Positions 1 through 7,626 of a DNA stretch of 22,805 bases are shown piece after piece. Under the pieces are notes generated by a model. That model had not been told where the DNA came from and made no database searches. It was given only the letters and a program-made list of their open reading frames with translations. The stretch covers positions 61,921 through 84,725 of the forward strand of contig DDNL01000049.1 of the NCBI GenBank assembly GCA_002341165.1. Direction: 5' to 3'. The stretch's first letter is position 1. Each line of letters opens with the position of its first letter. The translations under genes and the position numbers were made by a program. This DNA comes from Shewanellaceae bacterium UBA2521 (GTDB lineage: Bacteria; Pseudomonadota; Gammaproteobacteria; Enterobacterales; Shewanellaceae).

Positions 1-225
1 GAAGATGCTAAATTCAAAACCTATGGTTGTGGCAGCGCTATCGCATCAAGCTCCTTAGTCACAGAGTGGGTTAAAGGTAAAACGCTAGAAGAAGCAGGAC
101 AAATTAGTAACTCAGCTATCGCTGAAGAGCTTGCATTGCCTCCAGTGAAAATACATTGCTCTATTCTAGCGGAAGATGCTATTAAAGCAGCGATAGACGA
201 CTACAACAATAAAAATAAGAAGTAA
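1..225 (+). CDS. iscU: IscU Fe-S cluster scaffold, C-terminal part (5' end outside window)
   Basis: This is the last 74 codons of the scaffold on which IscS sulfur and iron are assembled into [2Fe-2S] clusters. Two of the cluster-ligand cysteines are visible: one in YGCGSA near the start of the fragment and one in KIHCS near residue 53. Just before the latter is LPPVK (fragment residues 46-50), the exact motif that the HscA chaperone grips during cluster release. The reading frame is open from base 1, so the N-terminal half and probably iscR-iscS lie upstream of the window. The stop is 12 bp before iscA, consistent with one operon. I am very confident because both the motifs and the downstream gene order agree. 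Confidence 0.97.
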   Translation, partial: EDAKFKTYGCGSAIASSSLVTEWVKGKTLEEAGQISNSAIAEELALPPVKIHCSILAEDAIKAAIDDYNNKNKK

Positions 226-237
226 GAGAGGTTTTTT

Positions 238-561
238 ATGGCCGTCACCATGACACCAGCTGCTCTCACAAGAGTACGTCACTTCCTCGAAAATCGAGTT
301 CAAGGCATAGGTCTGCGCTTGGCTGTACGTACCTCTGGCTGTTCAGGTTTAGCTTATGTGATGGAGTTTGTCGATCAGGTCAATGAAGATGATGTCACAT
401 TTCATATCGAAGATGTCATGGTTGTCATTGATCAGAAAAGTCTTATCCACCTCCAAGGTACTGAGCTGGATTTTGTGAAAGAAGGCCTCAACGAAGGCTT
501 TACTTTCAACAATCCCAATGCAAAAGGTGAATGCGGTTGTGGAGAAAGCTTCACCGTCTAA
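238..561 (+). CDS. iscA: IscA, A-type Fe-S carrier protein
   Basis: A 107-residue A-type carrier, the same length as the E. coli protein, thought to pass Fe-S clusters or iron to target apoproteins in the cytoplasm. The three conserved cysteines are at C35 (SGCSG) and C99/C101 (ECGCGES), the expected spacing for a dimer that holds a cluster between subunits. An AGAGAGG ribosome binding site lies a few bases before the ATG. It sits between iscU and hscB as in the standard isc operon and is expected to be co-transcribed and controlled by IscR, whose gene is not in view. ErpA is a related family, but the isc context decides for IscA. Confidence 0.97.
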   Translation: MAVTMTPAALTRVRHFLENRVQGIGLRLAVRTSGCSGLAYVMEFVDQVNEDDVTFHIEDVMVVIDQKSLIHLQGTELDFVKEGLNEGFTFNNPNAKGECGCGESFTV

Positions 562-600
562 AGCTACACAAACCTATGAATGCATAAGATAATAACGACC

Positions 601-1122
601 ATGGTTATAAATTATTTCGAACTCTTTGGTTTGGAGGCTCAGTTTGAGGTTCCAAATCATGAACTCACAACAAGGTACAGAGCACTCTTACATGCGGTTC
701 ACCCTGATCGATTCAGTCATGGTAGCCAAAGTGAGCAAGCACAAGCTGTGATGAAATCAGCGCAAATCAATGATGCTTTTGCTTGTCTTAAAGACCCTAT
801 ACGTCGTGCAGAGCATCTCCTTGCACTGTCAGGTATTGAGCTTGAAGATGAAGCGACAACCGTTAAAGATACACAATTTTTGATGGCGCAAATGCAGTGG
901 CGCGAAGATCTCGATACCTTACGCCAAGCAGCACAGCCCGAATCTGAACTAGCACGCATGCAAGCGCAAATTCATCAAGACAAACGTGCTCAAATTGACG
1001 CTCTAGCGCAAGCACTACAACAAGAGCGCTGGCATGATGCAACAACATGGATTTTTAAACTCAAATTTCTCTTCAAACTCGAGCAAGAGCTTGAAAAGAT
1101 TGAAGATTCCTTACTCGATTAG
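601..1122 (+). CDS. hscB: HscB, J-domain co-chaperone for Fe-S assembly
   Basis: HscB is a J-domain (DnaJ-type) protein that brings IscU to HscA and stimulates its ATPase. From the ATG at 601 it has 173 residues, close to the 171 of E. coli. The N-terminus reads NYFELFGL, the family's usual beginning, and the essential HPD tripeptide is at residues 34-36. The C-terminal half is a charged helical region that in the family forms a three-helix bundle binding IscU. An in-frame ATG at 580 would add seven residues, but the family N-terminus favours 601. Neither start has a strong Shine-Dalgarno sequence, so translation may depend on coupling to iscA, which ends 39 bp upstream. Confidence 0.95.
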   Translation: MVINYFELFGLEAQFEVPNHELTTRYRALLHAVHPDRFSHGSQSEQAQAVMKSAQINDAFACLKDPIRRAEHLLALSGIELEDEATTVKDTQFLMAQMQWREDLDTLRQAAQPESELARMQAQIHQDKRAQIDALAQALQQERWHDATTWIFKLKFLFKLEQELEKIEDSLLD

Positions 1123-1130
1123 TATATATT

Positions 1131-2990
1131 ATGGCACTCATTCAGATATCAGAACCAGGTCAAAGCACCATAGCACATCAGCATCGTCTTGCTGTAGGGA
1201 TTGACTTAGGTACAACCAACTCTATGGTTGCAACCGTACAAAGTGGTGCGGTGCGTGTTTTGCCCGATGAGCAAGGCCGTCTCATGCTCCCTTCTGTGGT
1301 GCGCATTGAAGCGGATCAACTTGAAGTAGGCCACCAAGCATATGCACAGGCCAGCGAACACCCAAGCAATACGCTTATTTCCGTAAAGCGTTTCATGGGT
1401 CGCTCTTTAGCTGACATTCAGCAACAATACCCTCACCTGCCTTATCAATTGGATCAAAGTGAACAAGGTTTACCTTTATTTCAAACACCACAGGGCACAT
1501 TCAACCCGATTCAAGTTTCGGCTGAAATTCTGCGTCCTCTTATTCAGCGTGCGCAAGATACACTCGGTGGTGATTTGCATGGTGTAGTTATTACTGTTCC
1601 TGCTTACTTTGATGATGCACAACGTCAAGCCACAAAAGAAGCGGCTAAATTGTTAGGCGTGCACGTTCTAAGGCTGCTCAACGAGCCAACAGCTGCTGCC
1701 ATCGCTTACGGTCTCGATTCAAAGCAAGAAGGTATTACTGTCGTTTATGATTTAGGAGGCGGTACCTTCGATGTCTCGATTTTACGCTTACATCAAGGTG
1801 TTTTTGAAGTCTTAGCAACAGGTGGAGATACAGCTTTAGGAGGCGATGATCTCGATGAAACTCTGATTGATTATCTCCAGCAACAGCTCAATATAAAACA
1901 GCCTCATCCTGCCTTATACCGTCAATTGCAGATGCAGGCACGTTCTATTAAAGAACAACTCAGTTCGCAAGACCATGTTAAGCTTGAATTTGATCTAGGC
2001 GATCAGGTCACAGAGCTTTCTATCAGTCGCGAAACATTTGAGCTGATGATTACAGATTTGGTCAAAAAAACCATCAAAGTATGTCGTCAAACCTTAAGAG
2101 ACGCTCAACTTAAAGTGGCTGATATCGATCATGTCGCCTTAGTCGGTGGTTCGACCCGCGTACCTTTGGTGCGCCAAATGACAGCTGATTTCTTTCAACA
2201 AACGCCTTTATCACATCTAGACCCTGACCAAATTGTTGCTACGGGTGCAGCGATTCAAGCCAACATTCTTGCTGGTAACAAACCTGATTCAGAATTGTTG
2301 CTTCTTGACGTCATTCCGCTCTCTCTAGGGCTTGAAACTATGGGCGGTTTAGTTGAGAAAGTGATACCAAGAAATACTACGATACCCATCACTCGTGCTC
2401 AAGAATTTACCACATTTAAAGATGGTCAAACGGCAATGTCTTTTCATGTCGTCCAAGGAGAGCGTGAGTTGGTACAAGATTGTCGTTCTTTAGCACGATT
2501 TGAACTGCGCAACATTCCTCCTATGAATGCAGGCGTCGCCAGAATCCAAGTCACTTTTCAAGTCGATGCAGATGGACTGCTGAGTGTCACAGCCCTAGAA
2601 AAAACACAACAAGTCCAAGCTTCTATTGAAGTAAAGCCTGCTTTTGGTCTCACAGAGCATGAAATCGCGAAGATGCTCAAAGCTTCTATGGAGTATGCGA
2701 AAGATGATGTAGCTGAACGTATGCTGGTTGAGAAGCAAGTCGAAGCCAAGCGTGTGTTAGAGGCGCTTACAAACGCTCTCGAGCAAGATAAAGCCTTACT
2801 CACAAATGAAGAACTGACTCAAATAGAAAGTGATATGGCAAGGTTAGAGCAGCTTTTAGAGACGAAAGATGAAAAAGCTTTACAAGAAGCTATAGTAAAT
2901 TTGGATAAACAGACTCAAGATTTTGCTTCTCGTCGCATGGATGAATCCATTAAGCAAGTTCTCAAGGGTCACTCTGTAGATAAGTTATAA
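1131..2990 (+). CDS. hscA: HscA, Hsp70-type chaperone for IscU
   Basis: A specialised Hsp70 of 619 residues (E. coli 616). It uses ATP to drive cluster transfer from IscU, recognising the LPPVK motif seen in the iscU fragment upstream. The nucleotide-binding domain shows the phosphate-1 motif GIDLGTTNS at about residues 23-31, the phosphate-2 motif DLGGGTFD from residue 207, and VGGSTRVP further on. The substrate-binding domain begins near the VIPLSLG segment and ends in a helical lid. Like other HscA proteins it has an N-terminal extension of about 20 residues before the first motif and lacks the EEVD-like DnaK tail. It starts 8 bp after hscB and ends 8 bp before fdx, indicating one transcript. 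Confidence 0.97.
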   Translation: MALIQISEPGQSTIAHQHRLAVGIDLGTTNSMVATVQSGAVRVLPDEQGRLMLPSVVRIEADQLEVGHQAYAQASEHPSNTLISVKRFMGRSLADIQQQYPHLPYQLDQSEQGLPLFQTPQGTFNPIQVSAEILRPLIQRAQDTLGGDLHGVVITVPAYFDDAQRQATKEAAKLLGVHVLRLLNEPTAAAIAYGLDSKQEGITVVYDLGGGTFDVSILRLHQGVFEVLATGGDTALGGDDLDETLIDYLQQQLNIKQPHPALYRQLQMQARSIKEQLSSQDHVKLEFDLGDQVTELSISRETFELMITDLVKKTIKVCRQTLRDAQLKVADIDHVALVGGSTRVPLVRQMTADFFQQTPLSHLDPDQIVATGAAIQANILAGNKPDSELLLLDVIPLSLGLETMGGLVEKVIPRNTTIPITRAQEFTTFKDGQTAMSFHVVQGERELVQDCRSLARFELRNIPPMNAGVARIQVTFQVDADGLLSVTALEKTQQVQASIEVKPAFGLTEHEIAKMLKASMEYAKDDVAERMLVEKQVEAKRVLEALTNALEQDKALLTNEELTQIESDMARLEQLLETKDEKALQEAIVNLDKQTQDFASRRMDESIKQVLKGHSVDKL

Positions 2991-2998
2991 GTTGAATT

Positions 2999-3337
2999 AT
3001 GCCTAAAATTGTATTTTTACCTCATGATACCATCTGCCCAGATGGAGCCGTATATGAAGCACAAGAGGGTCAAACCATTATTGAATGTGCTTATAAAGTA
3101 GGCGTTGAAATTGAACACGCATGTGAGAAATCATGCGCTTGTACAACCTGCCATGTTGTCATTCGTGAAGGATTTGATTCGCTTGAAGAAAGTGATGAAC
3201 TTGAAGATGATATGCTAGATAAAGCATGGGGCTTAGAACCAGAAAGTCGTTTATCTTGCCAAGCTTGTGTAGGCAAAGAAGATTTAGTTGTTGAAATACC
3301 TTTATATAACATTAACTTAGCTTCCGAGAAAGGCTAA
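2999..3337 (+). CDS. fdx: Fdx, [2Fe-2S] ferredoxin of the isc system
   Basis: An adrenodoxin-type [2Fe-2S] ferredoxin of 112 residues that supplies electrons for cluster assembly. The ligand set C42, C48, C51 and C87 is intact in the CEKSCACTTC stretch and the later LSCQAC. C46, the fifth cysteine typical of bacterial Isc ferredoxins, is also present. There is an additional cysteine at C90 where E. coli has arginine. The middle of the protein (REGFDSL, DDMLDKAWGLEPESRLSC) is nearly identical to E. coli Fdx. It follows hscA by 8 bp and precedes iscX by 28 bp with an AAGGAGA-like binding site between, so it lies within the same operon. Confidence 0.97.
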   Translation: MPKIVFLPHDTICPDGAVYEAQEGQTIIECAYKVGVEIEHACEKSCACTTCHVVIREGFDSLEESDELEDDMLDKAWGLEPESRLSCQACVGKEDLVVEIPLYNINLASEKG

Positions 3338-3365
3338 CCGCCAAGCACAACAAGGAGACACAAGG

Positions 3366-3563
3366 ATGCGTTTACAATGGACAGATTCTTATGAGATAGC
3401 CTTAGCGCTGCTCGATAAGTTTCCAGATACCGACCCGTTATCGATTCGGTTTACCGATTTACATCAATGGGTTTTAGATCTTGAAAACTTTGACGATGAT
3501 CCGAGCCGTTGTAGTGAAACAATCTTAGAAGCAATACAACAAGCATGGCTCAACGAAGTTTGA
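3366..3563 (+). CDS. iscX: IscX (YfhJ), small acidic Isc regulator
   Basis: A 65-residue acidic protein matching IscX, which binds IscS and iron and tunes the rate of cluster assembly. The characteristic features are the MRLQW(T/K)D start, an LDKFPDTDP loop, the IRFTDLHQWV helix and the acidic FDDDP turn. An AAGGAG-type site (in CAAGGAGACACAAGGATG) precedes the start, though an alternative AAGG directly before the ATG is also seen. It closes the isc operon. No clear hairpin terminator is visible after it, so some read-through into ndk is possible. Confidence 0.95.
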   Translation: MRLQWTDSYEIALALLDKFPDTDPLSIRFTDLHQWVLDLENFDDDPSRCSETILEAIQQAWLNEV

Positions 3564-3617
3564 GCTGTGCACCCTCTTTTTCTGTGCCTCAACAACTCTC
3601 GGCCTTAAAACAGAGCT

Positions 3618-3646
3618 TTACCAAATCTATACGGCTAGCGTATAAT
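3618..3646 (+). promoter_or_regulatory. Candidate sigma-70 promoter for ndk
   Basis: A perfect -10 hexamer TATAAT sits at 3641-3646. A TTACCA (four of six matches to TTGACA) sits 17 bp upstream at 3618-3623. The predicted start would be near 3653, about 34 bp before the ndk ATG. It lies in the 123-bp gap after iscX, so ndk is probably expressed independently of the isc operon. The -10 match is seen directly; activity is inferred. Confidence 0.6.
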
Positions 3647-3686
3647 CAGCATTTGTTATTTTATTGTCTGTTTAAGGAAGAGAATC

Positions 3687-4118
3687 ATGTCGCAAGAAAG
3701 AACATTTTCTATCATCAAACCTGATGCTATCGCTAAAAATCATATTGGTGAAATTTATTCTTGCTTTGAGAAAGCAGGACTCAAAATTGTTGCATCTAAA
3801 ATGGTACATCTATCACAAGAACAAGCTGAAGGCTTTTATGCCGAGCACAACGAACGTCCATTTTTTGCAAGCCTTGTTAAGTTCATGACATCAGGCCCGA
3901 TCATGGTACAGGTTTTAGAAGGTAATAATGCTGTGTATCTCAACCGCGATCTCATGGGAGCAACAAACCCTCAAGAGGCTGCTGAAGGTACAATACGCAA
4001 ACGCTTTGCAAGCGAAATTCAAGAAAATGCTGTTCACGGCTCTGATTCACCTGAGTCAGCTCAACGCGAAATTTCTTTTTTCTTCACAGAAACAGAGCTT
4101 TGCCCGCGCACAAGATAG
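3687..4118 (+). CDS. ndk: Nucleoside diphosphate kinase
   Basis: Ndk transfers the gamma phosphate between nucleoside triphosphates and diphosphates through a phosphohistidine, balancing cellular NTP and dNTP pools. The protein has 143 residues, the normal length. The catalytic histidine is H117 in NAVHGSDS, at the E. coli position, and the IIKPDA nucleotide-site motif is near the N-terminus. An AAGGAAGAG ribosome binding site lies seven bases before the ATG. Adjacency of ndk to the isc region is common in gammaproteobacteria. It appears monocistronic, with its own candidate promoter upstream and a strong hairpin terminator 18 bp after the stop. Confidence 0.98.
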   Translation: MSQERTFSIIKPDAIAKNHIGEIYSCFEKAGLKIVASKMVHLSQEQAEGFYAEHNERPFFASLVKFMTSGPIMVQVLEGNNAVYLNRDLMGATNPQEAAEGTIRKRFASEIQENAVHGSDSPESAQREISFFFTETELCPRTR

Positions 4119-4136
4119 CCTACTTGCTTCTCAACA

Positions 4137-4167
4137 CTAGATGCTCATACTGAGCATCTAGTTTATT
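4137..4167 (+). terminator. Rho-independent terminator after ndk
   Basis: A perfect 11-bp inverted repeat (CTAGATGCTCA, loop TAC, TGAGCATCTAG) at 4137-4161 is followed by a T-rich tail (TTTATTT). The stem begins 18 bp after the ndk stop. The tail is interrupted by one A, so it is slightly imperfect. Confidence 0.8.
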
Positions 4168-4190
4168 TCCATCCTCATATTGCATCTCCC

Positions 4191-4210
4191 TATAACACTT
4201 CTTTGTTATA
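4191..4210. promoter_or_regulatory. Operator-like palindrome upstream of the beta-barrel gene
   Basis: TATAACA and TGTTATA form a perfect 7-bp inverted repeat separated by six bases. It lies 65 bp before the ATG of the outer-membrane protein gene. The short arms, the fixed spacing and the lack of a T-run look more like a binding site for a dimeric repressor or activator than a terminator. It could also be a chance palindrome in AT-rich DNA. No regulator can be named. Confidence 0.3.
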
Positions 4211-4274
4211 AAAGCTGGTAGCTTAAATTAATATCCTCTATATTTAAGGAAATTGCTTTTGTTACGATCATGCG

Positions 4275-4985
4275 ATGCCAAAAACCTTAGTTTTTCTTTT
4301 CTACTTCATTTATCTCATATCAAGCACATCTGCTCTGGCAAGAAATAAGGAACTCGATCGACCTTTTATTCTTGCTATGGATTCAGGGATCACTTTTTTA
4401 CAAGAAGCAACTTATGAGCTCACAGATACAACCAATAATGAGCAACATATGATTTATGATATCAAAGCCAGTGGTTGGGGCTATGGATTTAGCTTATCTT
4501 ATCATTTTTCCCGTTATTTTAGGATGACATTAAGGCACCTTATCCTCACAACCGAGGATACTCAAGAAGCCGATTATGTGCTTTCTGGTGAAAACTATGG
4601 TTATGTTGATGTCACGCTCAACAACTCCTATACCCACATTGATGTCGATTTTCTTTACCCTATGAACAAGTGGTGGTCGTGGAGTATAGGGGGTAATCTT
4701 GGACGCCAATCTACTAAAGTCGAATCAATAGAGTACAATGATAATAGCTCAGAATTGAGCAAAGGGGCTAAAAAAGACCAAGCTGGACTTGCTTATGGCT
4801 TCCAAACAGGCATACAAACAGCTATAGACAATTTAGCTATCTCAGCACAATTGAAACATGTCATTAATAGTCAAGACAACGCATGGGCTGAAACCACACC
4901 TGGTACGACGGCAACAACCTTCAATTTCGAGCAAGAAACCCCCTCTTTTTTTATTTTCATCATCTCTATAGGTCTTCGATTCTAA
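4275..4985 (+). CDS. Putative outer-membrane beta-barrel protein, unassigned family
   Basis: A 236-residue exported protein I cannot name. A hydrophobic signal peptide occupies residues 2-20, with a likely signal peptidase I site after SALA (about residue 22). The mature part has alternating polar and aromatic segments typical of transmembrane beta strands (for example GYGFSLSYHF, YVDVTL, WSWSIGGNLG). The last residue is phenylalanine in ISIGLRF, the signature recognised by the BAM complex. Size and pattern fit a small eight-stranded barrel such as the OmpA-like/OmpW-like superfamilies. An AAGGAA at 4246-4250 is too far from the ATG to be an ideal binding site, and no better in-frame start exists because a stop lies just upstream. 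It stands alone between the ndk terminator and slyX. Confidence 0.7.
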   Translation: MPKTLVFLFYFIYLISSTSALARNKELDRPFILAMDSGITFLQEATYELTDTTNNEQHMIYDIKASGWGYGFSLSYHFSRYFRMTLRHLILTTEDTQEADYVLSGENYGYVDVTLNNSYTHIDVDFLYPMNKWWSWSIGGNLGRQSTKVESIEYNDNSSELSKGAKKDQAGLAYGFQTGIQTAIDNLAISAQLKHVINSQDNAWAETTPGTTATTFNFEQETPSFFIFIISIGLRF

Positions 4986-5032
4986 AAACGAAGATGTAAG
5001 TCAAAATATAATTCAGATCTTCTTGATAAATA

Positions 5033-5061
5033 TTCAACGCTCTGCACGCTTGTGATATGAT
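5033..5061 (+). promoter_or_regulatory. Candidate extended -10 promoter for slyX
   Basis: TGA followed by TATGAT (5053-5061) forms an extended -10 element with five of six hexamer matches. A weak TTCAAC lies 17 bp upstream at 5033-5038. The start would be about 20 bp before the slyX ATG. It is inferred from sequence only. Confidence 0.45.
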
Positions 5062-5087
5062 ATTCATAGTTTTTGAGAGGTTATCAC

Positions 5088-5306
5088 ATGAATTATGAAG
5101 CGCTACAACAACGTATTGATGAGTTAGAAAGCAAACAAGCTTTCCAAGAAGATTTGCTTGAACAGTTAAATCAACAAGTTATTGAAATCAGTCATTATTA
5201 CCAGCAGCAACAGAAATATATTCAATTTCTGGGTCAAAAACTTGCTGCACTCACACCGAATCAACTCGCATCGGAAGCCGAAGAAACCCCTCCGCCTCAC
5301 TACTAA
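5088..5306 (+). CDS. slyX: SlyX family coiled-coil protein
   Basis: A 72-residue protein of unknown biochemical function. It begins with a heptad-rich helix (residues 3-50, rich in Leu, Glu and Gln), likely a coiled coil, and ends in EETPPPHY, the tail characteristic of SlyX. The ATG at 5088 is chosen over one at 5073 because GAGAGG lies eight bases before it and family members start here. The stop codon overlaps an in-frame ATG of the next gene (TAATG at 5304-5308), suggesting translational coupling. In E. coli slyX lies near slyD and yheV; yheV is two genes downstream here, so part of that neighbourhood is kept. Confidence 0.93.
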   Translation: MNYEALQQRIDELESKQAFQEDLLEQLNQQVIEISHYYQQQQKYIQFLGQKLAALTPNQLASEAEETPPPHY

Positions 5307-5329
5307 TGGCTACATGGAATTGTTTACGT

Positions 5330-6682
5330 ATGAGAAAAAACCTTAGATACATCCTCTTTATTCTTGCAGCACTGAGTATTTCAAGCTGCGCTGTCTCCTT
5401 AAAAGGTCTTTTCACTTCCCATCCTAAGACCATGAAGCCTATTAAAAGTGCACTGATGCAGCAACAGGAAACAAAAAAAGATCAAGTACTTAAAGATGAG
5501 CTTGATACACAAGATAGTATTCTTTATGCTCAAGAATTAGGTCGTGCAGCTCAGCTCAAAGGAGACTTCAAAACCAGCTTAACCTACTACAAACAAGCTA
5601 TCGCAGCCTATAATGCTGGGGATATGAAAGCCTTGATTTCAGCCAGTGAAATCTCTAGCAATATAGGCAGTCTAGCCATCAATGATAAAGTTATTGCTTA
5701 TCGAGGAGCAGGTTTTGAGCGCATTTTACTGCATCAATACCAAGCTATGAACTATGTCATGCTAGGTCGCCTTGATTCAGCCTTAGTCGAAACTCGGCGT
5801 GCTAACGAACTCCAAAGCATAGAACAAAAAAAGTTTTCTGCTGAAAACCCAGCAGGACAAAAGCTCGAGCGCGGTGTCGCATCTCGACAGATCAAGCTTC
5901 TAAGAGACAGTTCTGGCAACATTTCCAATTCTTTTCTCAATGCTTATAACTTCTATACAACAGGCTTGTTGCATGAATTAGCACAACAAGAAAACGATGC
6001 TTTCATCGATTACCGTAAAGCAGCAGCTATCGCAAAGGGCAATACACATATCCAAAAAGATCTGGTTCGGCTCGCTCGCGAACTGGGTATGCCACAATAT
6101 AAAACCTTCAAAAAGAAATGGGGAACCTCACCAATAAAGCAGGAAAATCAAGGTCAACTTGTTATTTTATATGAAAAAGGATTCGTTTTACCTAAAAAGC
6201 AGGTTTTTATCCCTTTAAGAATCAAAGATCAAGTTCAATCAGTAGCTTTTCCGAGCTATCCAAAGTATAATTCAACGCAGCGAAAAGTGACGGTAGCGGG
6301 TTTGCCTCAAGCCTTTTTTTGTGAACCTTTGGCCGATATTAATCAACTGGCTATTAAATCTCTCGAAGAACGCTATACAGGCATTATACTTCGACAGATA
6401 GGAAGGCTTATTGCAAAATACAATATAAATAATAAGCCTGATACATCTCAATTAAGCGGTGTTTTCCAATTGACTAATCTCGTCACCGAACAAGCAGATT
6501 TAAGAAGCTGGCTCACGCTTCCAAGCCAAACCATGCTTGGACGCAGCTATGTCAATGCAGGTACATACACTATCAGCATACGACAAAAACCACATACAGT
6601 AAAAATAACGAAAAATAAAACAACTTTAGTTTGGGCGATTCAAGTGGGTGCCCACATGCAATACCACACGATCACGCTCTAA
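5330..6682 (+). CDS. COG3014-like lipoprotein with TPR-like repeats
   Basis: A 450-residue envelope protein resembling the uncharacterised COG3014 family often encoded beside LpoB-type proteins. The N-terminus has a basic MRKN stretch, a hydrophobic segment and a lipobox (ISSC, with the lipidated cysteine near residue 20). The mature N-terminal third contains helical, TPR-like sequence (ELGRAAQLKGDFKTSLTYYK and a second pair of helices around the ALVETRRANELQ region). The C-terminal third is beta-rich. I chose the ATG at 5330 because GGAA lies ten bases upstream and a lipoprotein signal follows at once. The ATG at 5306, overlapping the slyX stop, would add eight residues. It ends 24 bp before the LpoB-like gene, implying one transcript. 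The family assignment is from memory of its shape and neighbourhood. Confidence 0.75.
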   Translation: MRKNLRYILFILAALSISSCAVSLKGLFTSHPKTMKPIKSALMQQQETKKDQVLKDELDTQDSILYAQELGRAAQLKGDFKTSLTYYKQAIAAYNAGDMKALISASEISSNIGSLAINDKVIAYRGAGFERILLHQYQAMNYVMLGRLDSALVETRRANELQSIEQKKFSAENPAGQKLERGVASRQIKLLRDSSGNISNSFLNAYNFYTTGLLHELAQQENDAFIDYRKAAAIAKGNTHIQKDLVRLARELGMPQYKTFKKKWGTSPIKQENQGQLVILYEKGFVLPKKQVFIPLRIKDQVQSVAFPSYPKYNSTQRKVTVAGLPQAFFCEPLADINQLAIKSLEERYTGIILRQIGRLIAKYNINNKPDTSQLSGVFQLTNLVTEQADLRSWLTLPSQTMLGRSYVNAGTYTISIRQKPHTVKITKNKTTLVWAIQVGAHMQYHTITL

Positions 6683-6706
6683 TACATCAATAGGAAAATA
6701 TGAATC

Positions 6707-7300
6707 ATGAATAAAATCAGTAGCATTATACTTGCAGGTCTTGTTTTGACCTTATCTGGCTGTGTGTCACATGTTGAATATTCTGATCCCGATGCGGTGG
6801 AAACCGTCAATACAGATTTCGGCTCAACAGATCTACAAAGTGTCACGAACAAAATGGTAGACAGCATGCTCAACTTCCCACCTGTTGTGGCATTGACTAA
6901 GCAATCTCGCCCTATCATTTTTGTAAGCGATATCAAAAATAAAACTTCAGAGCATATCGATACCGAGTCGATTACCGATAGTATCAGCTCGCGTTTACTA
7001 CGCTCTGGACGTTTTCGCTTTATCGATATGACGCGTGTCGAGCAAGTACGTAAACAGCTCGATTATCAAAATAACTCTGGTATGGTAGACACAAGAAAAG
7101 CCATTCAATTTGGTCATCAAGTCGGCGCTCAATACATGCTGTATGGTAACTTATCAAGTATCATCAAGCAAAGTGGTAGCGATCGTAATGCATACTACAA
7201 AATGACAATGCGCCTCATGGATTTAAAAACAGGTCTTATCGAATGGTCTGATGAAAAAGAAATTCGTAAAATCAAAGAGCGCTCACTCTTTGGTTTATAA
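6707..7300 (+). CDS. lpoB: LpoB-like penicillin-binding protein activator lipoprotein
   Basis: An outer-membrane lipoprotein of 197 residues related to LpoB, which reaches through the periplasm to activate the peptidoglycan synthase PBP1b. The signal peptide ends in a clear lipobox (LSGC, cysteine at about residue 19). The linker before the globular domain is short and lacks the long proline-rich stretch of E. coli LpoB. The folded domain shows family features: a VSDIKNKTSEHIDT start, SSRLLRSGRFRFIDM, and VGAQYMLYGNL near the end. An AGGAAAA binding site precedes the ATG. It follows the COG3014-like gene, a pairing that suggests a joint role in cell-wall synthesis. Whether the partner synthase is PBP1b cannot be told from this window. 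Confidence 0.85.
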   Translation: MNKISSIILAGLVLTLSGCVSHVEYSDPDAVETVNTDFGSTDLQSVTNKMVDSMLNFPPVVALTKQSRPIIFVSDIKNKTSEHIDTESITDSISSRLLRSGRFRFIDMTRVEQVRKQLDYQNNSGMVDTRKAIQFGHQVGAQYMLYGNLSSIIKQSGSDRNAYYKMTMRLMDLKTGLIEWSDEKEIRKIKERSLFGL

Positions 7301-7313
7301 TCATAGCCTTACA

Positions 7314-7340
7314 AAAAAAGGAGCTTAAAGCTCCTTTTTT
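7314..7340. terminator. Bidirectional terminator between lpoB-like gene and yheV
   Basis: GGAGC and GCTCC (7320-7324 and 7330-7334) form a GC-rich stem around a TTAAA loop, flanked by six A on the left and six T on the right. Read on either strand it gives a hairpin with a U-tract, so it can end both the plus-strand lipoprotein transcript and the convergent yheV transcript. Confidence 0.9.
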
Positions 7341-7352
7341 AGTATGTTGAAA

Positions 7353-7562
7353 TCAATCATGAGATTCCGGCTTAAATATGCCAATAATATGCTCAGAATT
7401 ATGCTCTGTATCTTTGTTTTCTTTATGCTTATCTTGGTACGAACAATCGACACAGGATACAACCTGAATCGCATTTTTCTCAGATACGTATAAAGTGTCA
7501 TGTCCCTCACATTGAGGACACTTAGCTCCAGCAATGAAGCGTTTTTTCTGCTTTTTGACCAT
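7353..7562 (-). CDS. yheV: YheV family putative zinc ribbon protein
   Basis: A 69-residue protein matching YheV of E. coli, function unknown. The N-terminal KRFIAGAKCPQC and the C-terminal IIGIFKPE segments are the family's conserved ends. Four cysteines in two CxxC knuckles (C15/C18 and C37/C40) should bind one zinc. It is read on the minus strand with an AAGGGAAA ribosome binding site before the ATG. It converges with the LpoB-like gene and diverges from yheS, with only 64 bp between the two starts, so the promoters must share that gap. This is a real gene rather than a shadow, because both the zinc knuckles and the terminal motif match. Confidence 0.93.
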   Translation of the reverse strand: MVKKQKKRFIAGAKCPQCEGHDTLYVSEKNAIQVVSCVDCSYQDKHKENKDTEHNSEHIIGIFKPESHD

Positions 7563-7626
7563 TTTCCCTTTTCACATCAAATGACTGTGGTTAAAATAAA
7601 AATCCTCTTTTACAGGACCTCTTATC

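Noticed and set aside
580..600. Upstream ATG of hscB adding seven residues
   Set aside because: Family members begin just before the NYFELFGL segment, so the ATG at 601 is preferred; no ribosome binding site supports 580.
3928..4140. A 70-codon open frame inside ndk
   Set aside because: It is out of frame with ndk, has no binding site and shows no protein-like character; a shadow of a real gene.
4990..5022. GAAGAT/ATCTTC repeat after the barrel gene
   Set aside because: A 6-bp stem with a loop of 21 bases and no T-run; expected by chance in such DNA.
5051..5066. Possible CRP site before slyX (TGTGATATGATATTCA)
   Set aside because: Only the left TGTGA half matches; the right half should read TCACA at that spacing. 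It is better explained as an extended -10 promoter.
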